NCBI RefSeq assembly: GCF_000264995.1
Contig: NW_006767435.1
Location: 1,051,523 to 1,115,522, forward strand
Reading direction: 5' to 3'
From: Punctularia strigosozonata HHB-11173 SS5
Lineage: Eukaryota > Basidiomycota > Agaricomycetes > Corticiales > Punctulariaceae
DNA: 64,000 nucleotides
Shown here: positions 46,506 through 56,825 of the stretch, piece by piece
Numbering within the stretch: the stretch's first letter is position 1
Layout of the letters: each line of letters opens with the position of its first letter
The notes under the pieces: generated by a model
Database searches by the model: none
Seen by the model: the letters and a program-made list of their open reading frames with translations, nothing else
Told to the model about the DNA's origin: nothing
Translations under genes and position numbers: made by a program

Positions 46506-47603
46506 GTGTTTTTGCCCGGTTTGGTGTATTTTCGACCTCTGGCTCCGCGACTGGTTCTTCCTCATCATCGGCCTCATCCTCCAACGAAGAAGGGACATCA
46601 GCAGATGCCGTAGCCCCTGGGCGGAAGACATTTGCTCCGCGGACACGAGTGGGCATAAGCGCAATCATATCCTCCCACCACTCCCAGCCCTTATTTCGGA
46701 AAGGACTAATCTTTGGCTATTTCTGTTTACGGGCATTCAGACGCCATCGAGATATTTTCTGTATGGCATACCTTGCAATAGGCCCGCCATGGTGCATCTG
46801 ATTCCGCAGTAACATGGGCGCCGGTGTGAGGATCGATGTGACGTACTTTTGGTGCGTCGCTGGTACTTCCCCGACTTCGACACTGGAAGGAGGGACTTGC
46901 CTTTTATGGGCTTGATTTAGTAGAATAGTTCGACACGTGTAAGTTAGTCTTTAGTCTTAGTCTATCATCGTCGTCGTCGCCCACTTAGCTCGCTCTCGCA
47001 TTTCCTGGTCATAAGGACACAGAAGGTGCTCTGAGCTATGGGCTGGACGCGTTAACGTTATCGGCACCGATAGGCGCCCTCATCCCTCAGTCAACGCCGA
47101 AGAGGCGTTATACCAACCGCGCCGCGCAGGCGCATTCAGTTAACAGGTGCCGAAGAGGCGCTACGGAGCTCGCCAGTACTAGGACAGCCAAGAACAAGGC
47201 CACGTAGAACGCTGGTTGCGAAGAAGTGTTTTACAATCGAAGGTGAACCCCGATAACTTGTCATTCAAGGTGTCATTGATGGTGTTGTACGTGTCCCTGA
47301 GCTGGAAAGACAAGTCAGAACGAGCAACAAACGGCACAAGCACACAAAACACACGGCCTGCCATTTGTTCTTGCACGACCTCGCTGACTTCTGTTTCCCC
47401 TTGGTGCAAGTCGTGTTAAGGCTTGTAGCCAGCTCGTCGTAATGCTTCTCTTGAAAAAGCATGTTGTCGCCCGCCTTTTCCCGGTTGTCCGAGACCCATT
47501 TGAGCAGCATCTGCACATCTGTATCGGTAAAGTGGACTCTGCCCGAAGACTCCTGGGACTGAGCAGGCGTTTCGGGACCTGGAGACTGCTTGCGACGAGC
47601 CAT
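46505..47603 (-). pseudogene. Harbinger Myb-like partner protein, N-terminal and middle parts
   Basis: From an ATG at 47603 the minus strand reads MARRKQSPGPETPAQ and a Myb/SANT-like domain (VHFTDTDVQMLLKWVSDN, KSARSCKNKWQA). After an intron comes LRDTYNTINDTLNDKLSGFT. About 300 bp of unrelated sequence (about 46.88-47.2 kb, with a repeated GCCGAAGAGGCG motif) interrupts it. Coding similarity then resumes with TGAHVTAESDAPWRAYC, FRNKGWEWWEDMIALMP and RVRGANVFRPG. It ends in an acidic stretch exactly at the border of the CTATATAG array. The remaining C-terminus is at 20778..21045. Such proteins bind the element's terminal repeats and bring in the transposase. Confidence 0.7.
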
Positions 47604-47751
47604 AGAGGTGTTTCCGCGTAATGACAGTGAAGTGGTAGGTTGTTGCGAGCACGCAGGTCCGTAGGAGTCGAGCGACGACGAACGGCGCGTACAAACACGC
47701 AACGCGGCATGTGACTGATTGTGACGGTCACCGGAGGTCACATCGCCGTCA

Positions 47752-47820
47752 TGCGCGATTATCAGCTTTTCAGCGCTGAACGCCGTTCAGCGCTGTTTGG
47801 ACCTGCTACCGAACAGGCCC
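47752..47820 (-). repeat. Right terminal inverted repeat of the Harbinger element
   Basis: Reverse complement of 19222..19290 with one difference, followed by TAA at 47821..47823 as the putative target duplication. Confidence 0.9.
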
Positions 47821-47934
47821 TAAAAAGAATCCCCTCTTCACGTTTTCCCATCTCTCCCCAACTCGTCCCCCATCGACAAGTTACTCACTTACGCTTTCTT
47901 ACTACCACCTCTCGTGAACTGTTTTTTTGCCGCA

Positions 47935-49224
47935 ATGGATCCTGCTTATCGTAACAAGAGTAAGTGAAGCCCGTCGTTCCTCTTCGTTACCAGTGCTGAG
48001 TATTTCCCGCAGAGATCGTCGACCTGACCGAGGAAGAGGCCACAACCCTCGCGTTCTTGGGCCCAAGTGAGCTGCTTCGTCATTACACACATTCATCTAC
48101 CACTTATGACTGTCCGTCCACCTTGTAGACGTTGCTCCGGGTGTCAGAGTCATGGTTGACAAAGTGAGGGCTGATCCCACGAACCTTGGCTGTAAGTCTC
48201 TTCATCTTCTTTCTTGCGCGTTTCAGTTCCCACGTACTCACATCCTTTTGCCTTTCCAGCCTCGACCTGCTTCATGATCGACTGTATCAATCGCAGATAC
48301 CCAGCCCAGGCTCCCCCACAAGACACTGTGGCCTCTCCTACGTTTCCCGCCTCTCCCACCTTTCCCACCTCTCCCACCATCAGCGAGGCCGATACCCTCT
48401 ACTCCCGGCTCAGTAACGACTCAGAAGCCCTCACCGTCGTCTCCCCCGCACTCATCTCCAAGTTCGAGATGACCTACTGGTATCATGGCATTTCCGACAA
48501 CCCTCCCAAACTCATGTGGCGTTCCGATTTCGAGTCCAACCCCTTCCCCCTCCCCGCGCTTGGCGCCCGCTCCTTCAAAATCCCCCAGAAAACTGCCCAT
48601 GGTGTCTTCAATACGCCGCTTAACGCTGTGTGGGGTACTGTCGCTCCTCAGATCCTAGCGTCGATGAAGGCCCATGGCCTTAAGTACTCTGCGCTGAAGA
48701 CAGTGCGCTTCTCGACCGTCGAGGATGGCAAGGAGGAAACTTTGGGCCCAGTCGTGGTATGGATCGCGGTTCGTCCCAACACCACCAACGCCGAGGCTGT
48801 TCGCGATGCCACGCCCGATATCCTTAACATCCTCGCTGAATCCCAGATCGACGATGTCACCGTCGAGTGGTACGAAGGGTCGGTCGAAAGGCTGGTCGGC
48901 CCGCCTCTGATGAGCGTCGAGGACAACACCAGTCCCATATTCGGCCTCAACCACCCCTTTAACACTGGCCTCGGCATCCCCATCGCCAGGCAGTCCGATG
49001 ATGCGCAGGGCACTCTCACGCTCCTGATCCGGGAGATGAAGGCCAGCAACGGCGACCCCAGTGATAGAATCCTCGCCCTCGCCAACAAACACGTCGCCTC
49101 CGTCGACACGACCACCCCTTACGAGTTGGACGTGACCAACCCTCAACATATCCTTGTCTGTGGTGAACGTCGTTTCGCTCGTGCTCTCAGTTCTCCCAAC
49201 GCTCTCCCAACGCGCCAGTGCTGA
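47935..49224 (+). CDS. Fungal protein of unknown function with protease-like NKHV motif, 368 aa
   Basis: Exons 47935..47959, 48013..48066, 48129..48191 and 48260..49224 join in phase to 368 residues. After a Pro/Ser/Thr linker the protein has a conserved-looking domain (LISKFEMTYWYHGISDNPP, VWGTVAPQILASM, PVVVWIAVRPNTTNAEAVRD). A second part follows with GTLTLLIREMKASNG, ILALANKHVASVDTTTPYE and HILVCGERRFARAL. The LxNKHV segment recalls the His motif of trypsin-like folds. I recall this as a family expanded in Agaricomycetes without known function. The frame ends abruptly after the CGERR motif in Ser/Pro-type residues, so the C-terminus may be cut short compared with relatives. It starts only 115 bp outside the Harbinger right end. 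Confidence 0.68.
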
Positions 49225-49977
49225 TGAACCGTTTGAGTATATGAGCCGTTGAAACAGCTTTTGGTCTATAGGTCGCGATTACCCACGAGAACGCTAGATC
49301 GCGGCCATAGTGTCTGTCGCTGGTTGTATGATCGCAGGCTCGCGGTGTGTCATAGCAGATGAATGCCGGTGCCCAGAAAGCGCTGGGGCCGGGTGGTACA
49401 AAAGTACACGACGCTGTGAAGACGGTTGCGATGAAGCGAGCACTCGACTATGTAATCAGGAGTCGGTGATACTTGGGTAGCGTTCGCCGCTCTCGCGCCA
49501 ACAGCGTCGCGGGCTGTCCGTATGCATTTGGCTGCATTAACTGGTGATCGATGAGTCGTGGAGACGTTCTGGGCAGTGCTTGATTTTATATTATCACATC
49601 GCTTGGGGTCGGCGAGCGACTCCGGCGAGATTACGCTCCATCTTATATATTCACTTAGGGTGGCGATCATCCGGGAGCATACTTATACAGCATCCCAGCA
49701 AGTACCTCAACTCTCGAGGGGCGTGATCGAATACACTCTCGGGACGAGCATTCTTCGCAACGGTTCTGGTGGGCAATGATGGCTGCATGTCTGACATACT
49801 GATCACATAACTTGCCCCACATATCGGCATCCAGGGAGTCTGCAGGCATCGTACAATGAGTGCTAACGTCCAAACTTTCAATACCAGCCTAAGCGCGATC
49901 CATACGGCGCATCATTGGTATTGACCTTGCGCTTGCCCTTCGCGACATTAGTGAGACTTACGAATTTCGGAAGGTAA
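49225..49977. other. Intergenic, no gene recognised
   Basis: Convergent 3' flanks of the genes at 47935..49224 and 49978..55793. No repeat or coding region was recognised. Confidence 0.5.
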
Positions 49978-52900
49978 TCAGAACGCACCATGAACAGGAT
50001 AGTGGATAGAAGATGATCGCGAGGCTTGCGTACTGATATACGAGATGGGCCCCGTCGATTTATCGCCGAAGCCAACAGGGAGGCCGTCCAAGCCTTCGGG
50101 GTGTCCTTCTCCCCACGGAGACGGGTGAGGGAGAGGCACCACTGGCGCTGGGGGTGGCGCGACAATGAGTGCGACAGTCCCGGGCCAAACGGCCTGGACC
50201 GAGAAATCGGGCTGAGACGGGGGCCGTTCACTCCACACGGAAAGCAAGGGGGTAGGCCGTGGCACAGCGTACACGAACAGTGCTTCCCTCGTCTGCCGCT
50301 TCCACTCGCAGTAATTTCCCGGCGCAATCACAGACTCCAGAGGCCCCATGGCCTGCGCGTCTGATGAGTTCTCTGAGAGGGTCACGCGAGCGTAGACATC
50401 GATGGGCGTCATGTTGTAAACACGGATGGGCCGGGATGTGCGGAGCACCTGGCGTGGGGGGATGAGATAGTCGGAATGGCGGAGCGCCAGTGCGGCTAGG
50501 GTGAGGGAGGGATTCGCGCCAGGCGAGTGCGGGAAAACGGAGAGGTCGCAGACGGAGACGTTGCTCCACCCGTACTTCATCTTCAAGTCGTGGTCAACGA
50601 TCCCGCCCTTGTTGTCGTGGTCAGGCATTGGAATAGTGCCCAACTCGTGGGCGACGGTTCCGAGAGGAATTGTGCCAAGTTTGACCTTGCTGTCCAGATC
50701 TTCAAGCGAGATAAGATTGAACACATGTGGAGAAGAGCCGACGTTTGTCTGTTCCAGATATTGAAGATTGAGCGTGGTGGCGATCGCCTTCATGGACGCG
50801 AGGGCGAAACTGCGCATGACCTCCTTCTTCTCTTCCAGATAGGGAACCTTGGCGAAGTCAACGTCAATGACGGGGTGTTGTCTAGACGAATCGAGTTTGA
50901 CGGAGTTGTTTGGATTCAGACAAGTGGGGAGCATGTAGACGATGACGAGTTGCGGGAATCGGGTGGCAGAAAGACATCCTCGAGGTAGGAAGGATTCAGC
51001 GTCCACGGAGATGTTAACGAGTGCGGTCCCTTGGGGTTTGCCCTCCTTATCACGAAACGTGATATCCGTCTGGAGCTTCATGCCACCGAGCATGTCTCTG
51101 TACATCATGTTCCGATACACGAATGGCAGCGTCACATAGAGCATATGATGATCTGTAAGACGCCCGAATTCCTCTGTGAAATTGCCCCCATACTGACTAG
51201 TATCGCCGTCCACGCTTCGTAACAAGATGGCAGCGCTTTCGACGCTGCCGGCGCATAAGACAGCATGTCGACAATGGATCTTGAAGTCCTTTCCGTCATG
51301 CCTCACCACAACACGCGCGAGAGGTCGACCCGCCGTGTTGCTCCCAGGCTGTGATTCGAGGCGGTGTACTTGCGCGTTGACCATCACGTGGGCGCCGCCA
51401 GGGGGAACCTCGTCGAGGTCAACAGGTGTATCTTTCTCAGGATGGTTATCCATGGCTGTTGTCAGAAGACGGTCCACTGTGCTATACGCGCCCTCCGCGA
51501 AGGTGAAGTTGCGATCGTCCCTGAACCGAGAGGCCACTCTACCCCACTGCCAGTGCGGGGTGGGGAGAGGCCATGCCGCGCTTCGCTGCTCCGGCGAGTC
51601 GTCAATACAGAGGTTCAGCTTATCGATGAGGAGTTGATGAAGAGGGAGAGAGACTGGGTACGAAAGTCGCAATGCGCCTTCGGCCCTTCTGTAGTACGAA
51701 GCCGCAGGGTTAAGTAGAAGATCGTCGCAAATTTCTTGGGGCCAGTGGCCGCACAAGGTGTCGCTCGTGATCCTGAGGACAAGTTCTTTTATCAGCTCCA
51801 CGTAGAATGCATCGGGTACGGAGGCCGTTTCCCGCCAGGTCTCCAGTGAGCGCCACGCGCTGTCACGCTGCTGGCCACCCACCGCAGCAACGGTATACCC
51901 GCTAGCAGACCCCTCTGTGGCCAGGCGAAAATACATACGCACGTAGCAGAAAGCATTTATGGTAGGTAAACATCAATTGAAATGAATTTACTACAGGCCA
52001 CGTTGTATATTTGTGCGGTGATGAGGCGCGTGCACCCGGGCGAGCGCTTGACATGACCCAGAACACGTCCTCTTCAGGTCGTGCCTATACGGCGGTTTGT
52101 ATATTCTTTCCCTGGAAAAACTGCGCATGGTTGACGTGTGCACCGCGTAACAGTACAATTCTCCAATAACGGAGTTGGTCACTCTCTATTCAGTACCCCT
52201 ATTGATCAGGGTGACGCAGGCAACGGCTGGCAATCAATCGAGGCTGTCTTGATTCGGTAAGGTTTTTACACATCTGTATACAAACCATAGTATGTGTACT
52301 GACGCGGGTCCAGGCTCAACAATACCTATGCTACTTCCCCTCGGTTCCCAGTGTATGGGCCCGAGTCCAACGGCACGATGAGTCTGATAGGTAGCCATAT
52401 TGTTATCACAAGTACTCGTGGATCATTGACGTTTGGGACGTGTCTTTCACAGATGGGTCCGGACCCGGCGGTTACACTGAGCTGATCCCCGAGCGAGTTG
52501 CCGAAACTCGTGCGCTCGCGGATTCGCTCAATCTCCTGCCCTACCTTACGGGGTCAGGGAGATTGTTCGCTGCATCGTTTAGGGACAAAACCTACACTTC
52601 CGCCAGGGTCGACTGGATGATCTCCTTCGTGCACTGATTTCTGTGCGGGCATTCATTTGGCAACACCACCTAGTCAACCGTGGAGAATGGGTGGTAATTG
52701 TGCCTCTGCAGCCGCTTGCTAGTGCCACCTTGACGACACGGCTTCGGTTGCAAACTCCAGACCAACATCGACGGTACTTCTCGGCTAGCCAACGCTGCCG
52801 CTCGTGCTTCTGTACAGAGAGTTACCCGCAACACCATTGCGCTCTCTAATCTTGCCCGTGCCACTGCCGCTGCCCTAGGTGCCTATGATCGCTCACGCGC

Positions 52901-55793
52901 CCTCTCCGAGCAGGAGCGAAGGGTGAAGGACGACAAGCTCAACTTCGCCGTCACACTGCTATGCCGTGCGAGCGGCGTGTTCGCGTACGTGTCTGAAGCC
53001 GTGCTTCCGCAGTGGGAGGAGGGGATCGCCGGCAAGCCAGGGATCTCCCGCCCTCCCGATCTGAACAGGGAGGTCACCATCGGCCTCTCCAAGTGCGCGT
53101 TATTCCCTGCATCTGGATTGTTACCAGCAAAGAGGCTTGCACATTCCCGCAGGATGGCGCTCATGGACGCGCAGACGCTCGCGATCCACAAGCTGCTCAC
53201 GAAGGCGACGGTCGAAAGCACGTTCTCGCTGGGCCCGCCGCTCCCGAAATTGCACCCATCGCCGGTGCTCGTGGCGAAGCTGCACCTCGAGTGCGCAGAG
53301 ACCTACGCCTCCGCGCTCGAGCTTGCCAAGACGCCCGGCGCGTCGCACAAGCCGAAACATCCTTTTGGACTCGGGAAGTAAGACGCGGACGATGACGGCG
53401 CCGGAGGGGGCGAAGTCGCGAGCGAGCTGAGAAGGTATTTGGCGGACGAACACACGTTGCACGCGGTGCTGGCGCACAAGTGGCTCGGCGTCGATGCGGG
53501 CTCGGCGTCGGGCGGCGCGCGGGGAGGCGGGCTCGGCCGTCACTTTTCTGGCGTGGGCGAAGCGCGAGCTGGACGAGCTCGGCCGGCGCGGGGTGAGCGT
53601 CGGCGGCGGCTCGCGGGAGGATGACATGCGCAAAAGGCGGAGGCACGCACGTGGCTGAGGGTCGAGAGCAGCTCCACCGCCGCCGGCAGCTGGTCATCGA
53701 CAAAGACGACGACTTCATGATCCCTTACGCGACGATTTTCAGGGTCATGTATATGACTGCGGTACGCGAGCGGCGCAGTCGCTGGGTTATATTCACAAGA
53801 CGAAGGTTGTCGGAAAGGCGCACGAGTGCACTGGTATTGTGGCAGTGCACAAGGGCGGTCACAATGGTATCTTTCTCGATATTCTCCTGTATCATCTCTT
53901 GTTATGATATTGTTTTACAAGAGAAATATTAAGGAGAGATTTGGCGCAGCACAGGGGTCCAGTATCTAGAGGGAAAGGATTACTGTGCATCCACCCCTAA
54001 TGCAACATCGCCCCCTAATGCAACATCGCCCCCTAATGCAACATCGACACAAATCCCTCTCCCGTTCCTTTCCTGCTCAGCTGTTTGTCTCGGAAAAAAA
54101 TATATGTACTCTCAAACATCTATAAATACTGTATGTAAGAGATGAAGTAGGAACGAGGCTTGGTTCGGGCTACAGAAAAACATTAGGACTGCTCGAGTGA
54201 GTTGATGCAACATGTCGCGAGTACTCCACGGCCTCGCTTCGCCGGATCGGTAGCGCAAAATTCATGGAAATATTTGGTAGTACTCAATACCTTGTATCCT
54301 ATCTGCTACGCCATCCCGATTTGCGATTGCTGTAATAATGCCGCTGTAGGAGGATGTTCAACACAAAGGACGATGTTGGCGTGACGGATGAGTTCAAACT
54401 CCGCCTGCGTTGATTGGCCTGAGCCGCTTGAGCCCTGCGTTGCGCTGCAGCCTGTCCTAGTTCGGCACCTCGGCAAATCGTGACCGCGTGTGATGATCTC
54501 GCAACTTTGGCTGGTGCTCACTTCGTCTCGCCGGCATCTCGCTGGCAGAGTTGAGGCTCAACCAAAATATTTGAGACGCTGGATGACATATCTATAGCAT
54601 CCTGGCTATATACTACCAAAGTTTCGGACAATTTCAAGCTGATTTGAGGGAGATATAACCCCAATGCAACATGCGTTGCATTAGGGGTGGATGCACAGTA
54701 GCCGCGATGGCCACAGGATGCCAAAGATGGCCCAGTGTGACAACAATGCCGCGTCACGTCCCGTCACGCCACCTCACAGACCTGGCGGGAAACGGCCTCC
54801 GTAATCGGGTCTGCTCATACCTGGGAATAAACAAGCCCCATACTGTGCTTCGGCCTCCTAGGGTGAAGACAGCTCCTCCGTTCCAGTTTCCACGCTCGGG
54901 ATTTTCCGCAAACTGACACCGGAAACGACGGAAAAAAGTGTCGTTGGCCTGATCTGCAGGATTGTGCGTGGGTTGAGGGCCATTCAGACTATGCGAATGG
55001 AAGATCAGGCCGCCCCTGTCAATGATCAGGATCCTTCTGGGCCGGCCACGCTATTGGACGAAGTCAGCGATGCGAGTCTGTAGAATGACACAGCCAAACC
55101 TACGTATTTGATACACTTTACGAAGAGCTTGGCAGCTTCCCCCGGGAGATCTCTCTTCGTCCAGCCAACCTCAGGACTCTCAGGCCAAGATACGACATAG
55201 TTGAAAACATCCGCTGCTTCTTGTTGGATGTCTGTCTCTAGGTCTCCAGTGACGACACCTGATGCGAATCCGGAGAGAGACGCTATCAAGTCAGCAGCCT
55301 GCGCTGCGATAGCGGACTTATCGTTCGGGGTTTGGACGAGGGCATTTGCAATCCTTTCAAACAAGTCGGCAGCCTGTTCCCGCATCTTGCGGGCCTCTGG
55401 TGCGATTTGATAGTCAGGAACAGATGAGCGTACGATAATATCGCAGAGGGCCGCAGCTCCCACCCGAACGGCGGAGATGAACAACTTGAGATCGGTATGG
55501 TCTCCCTCGGCAAATTGCGCGATCGACTCGAAAAGGTGTTTGGCGAGTCGTTGGACATCCTCAACGGTCGACTGGGACGTGACTGACGCCGTATTCGCGG
55601 CCAGCTGCAGGTTTTTTTCGATGAGATCGGAGGCAAGCACGCCGCCTCCCATGCCAGATCCGATGATAACGATGTCGAATGGATTCTTGTGTGAGTGATC
55701 GGCGACTTCATCGGGCTTCAGAGCGTGGAAGTATCCCTCCACAATGCTGGCACAGGCTATAACGCCCGGGGAATGAGTATCGTTACTGGCCAT
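49978..55793 (-). CDS. GMC-like flavoprotein with helical-repeat insert and beta-rich C-terminus, 904 aa
   Basis: Three exons on the minus strand (55793..55104, 55050..54821, 51772..49978) join in phase to 904 residues. The intron between exons 2 and 3 is 3048 bp because it holds a transposon. Order: FAD loop DIVIIGSGMGGG (about residues 38-50); six helical repeats at about 62-235 (AKHLFESIAQF, AAALCDIIVRS, AADLFERIANA, AADLIASLSGF, AADVFNYVVSW, AAKLFVKCIKY); second strand ILIIDRGG; GGRSTVWGLF. The GMC middle part follows (HAVLCAGSVESAAILLRS), then the C-terminal signature DLSVFPHSPGANPSL near residue 722, and finally about 100 extra residues (RPIRVYNMTPIDVYARVTL, REALFVYAVPRPTPLLSVW) that look beta-rich. 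GMC enzymes oxidise alcohols or sugars with FAD; STVWG is reminiscent of the pyranose-2-oxidase group. No signal peptide is seen. The start at 55793 was preferred over 55823 by comparison with the paralogue. Confidence 0.85.
52300..53760 (+). pseudogene. palC-like (BRO1-domain pH-signalling) gene copy inside the transposon
   Basis: Pieces in all three plus frames line up with the BRO1-type pH-response protein PalC: VSFTDGSGPGGYTELIPERV, then LTGSGRLFAASFRDKTYTSA, GEWVVIVPLQPLASATLTTR, RNTIALSNLARATAAALGAY and DDKLNFAVTLLCRASGVFAY. After a kept intron (about 53094..53154) come MALMDAQTLAIHKLLTKA, LGPPLPKLHPSPVLVAKLHL and ELRRYLADEHTLHAVLAHKW. PalC links the ESCRT machinery to the Pal/Rim alkaline-pH pathway. 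Several frame changes and a stop after KTPGASHKPKHPFGLGK mean this copy cannot make the protein. The retained introns show capture from genomic DNA. The family call rests on recognition by eye; another BRO1-domain protein is the alternative. Confidence 0.65.
53983..54698. mobile_element. 716-bp MITE with TA target site, nested in the palC-bearing element
   Basis: Perfect 24-bp inverted ends (CTGTGCATCCACCCCTAATG plus CAAC) occur at 53983..54006 and 54675..54698, flanked by TA at 53981..53982 and 54699..54700. Next to the left end, CCCCCTAATGCAACATCG repeats three times; a related palindrome (CCCCAATGCAACAT...) sits at the right end. No coding capacity. End sequence and target site suggest a Tc1/mariner- or Fot/pogo-type MITE. 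Confidence 0.85.
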
Positions 55794-56825
55794 GAGTGTA
55801 GAGTGCGGGGCCGGAAGCAGCAAAAGCGCTGATGTGGACGTCCGAGCGACAAACCAGGGTCTATATGGACGTTCGACAGATCAAGATCTGGGAAACCGCA
55901 TCGATGACGGACAGTGAGATGCCGCACCCAGCCAAGTTTGTTGAACAGGTTGAACCCGGCCAAAGGAAGTGAAAACGAGCCAATCGTGATGGCAAACGAA
56001 GGCATATGAGCTCCAGAGGCATGTTCGCAAGCCTCATGTGAAGCGCAACGAGGCCTAACCTGAGATAGTAGCGGCTGGGCAGAGAAGAAACGGGAAAGGA
56101 GATGCCCGAAGACACAAAGCAGGATATGTTATCAGAAGCATGCTTGAGAGTGAGACTCATGCCCCGTGGTACTGTAAGCGCGTAGTAGGACATATTGAGG
56201 TCGTTTTTGAAGTAAGGTTCGACAGGCGTATGCGTTCGTTGTATTGTTGATGAAAACGCATGTCCTTCGCCGCGAGCGGAATCCAGCCGGCACTCTATGA
56301 TCAGGAGGATCGGATGAGGCAGAAATACGGTTTCACGTACCCGTTCCCTCGTGAGCGCTCCAAGTGGCTTGGGCCTCTATGCACGCAGCGGTATCACCGC
56401 ATTCATCTGGAATCGCAACAGTTCCTCCGGATACCTCCCACGTCCTCGGGAGGCTGGGGAGGCATGGAGGAATCCCCCATCACTAGAGGTCTCAGGAGGC
56501 AACGTATGACCTCAGCAGATGCGCTGGAGGTGCACGCGTGCCTCAAGACGCTGCCAGAGGTTGGCCGGAGGTGCAAGAGGCTGACGTTATGCTACCTCTG
56601 CACCGCAGATACACCTATAGCCGATAGGTAACGTTTTGTATTGTGTAGACATACTAACAATCTATCTATATGGCATCATGCCGCATCGTGACCTCCTTCT
56701 GCGATCTGTCGGCGTGCCTCCCAGCGGCGCTCAGCGGCCTCCAACCGGTTTTCATCAAGGCGAAGCGACCGGACATGGGTCGGCTGGGCTTCTATTGGAG
56801 CCTTCGCATAGAGCCTTCCTGCATG
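55794..56825. other. Intergenic, no gene recognised
   Basis: Promoter side of the flavoprotein gene and outer flank of the Plavaka element. A plus-strand frame at 56260..56631 has no domain. CATCACTAGAGG near 56478 contains CACTA, but no matching inverted end was found on the far side, so it is not called as a terminus. Confidence 0.45.

Larger units (their letters stand above)
19222..47820 (+). mobile_element. PIF/Harbinger transposon, split by about 25 kb of nested DNA
   Basis: The two termini are 69-bp inverted repeats (19222..19290 and 47752..47820) that differ at one position. Each is bordered outside by TAA, which fits the TWA target duplication of PIF/Harbinger. Inside lie the expected two convergent genes: a DDE transposase on the plus strand next to the left end, and a Myb/SANT-like gene on the minus strand next to the right end. 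The Myb-like gene is in separated pieces (46505..47603 and 20778..21045) that follow each other in order and strand. The simplest reading is one element into which other DNA inserted. Two independent broken copies remain possible. Confidence 0.7.
51820..54801. mobile_element. 2982-bp TIR transposon in intron 2 of the flavoprotein gene, carrying a palC-like copy
   Basis: Perfect 24-bp inverted ends (CGGAGGCCGTTTCCCGCCAG plus four bases) lie at 51820..51843 and 54778..54801. TA stands on both outer sides (51818..51819 and 54802..54803), as for Tc1/mariner-like insertions. Similarity between the ends continues imperfectly for some 50 bp. No transposase is encoded. The interior is mostly a degenerate copy of a palC-like host gene plus a nested MITE, so this is a non-autonomous, gene-carrying (Pack-type) element. 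Removing it and one TA leaves a normal 64-bp intron. Confidence 0.82.

Noticed and set aside
51773-51942. Separate gene starting MRMYFRLATEGSASG at 51942
   Set aside because: This stretch is the end of the transposon plus intron sequence; the true upstream exons lie at 54821..55793.
56470-56490. CACTA terminus for the Plavaka element
   Set aside because: No inverted partner TAGTG with matching flanks was found beyond the transposase gene.
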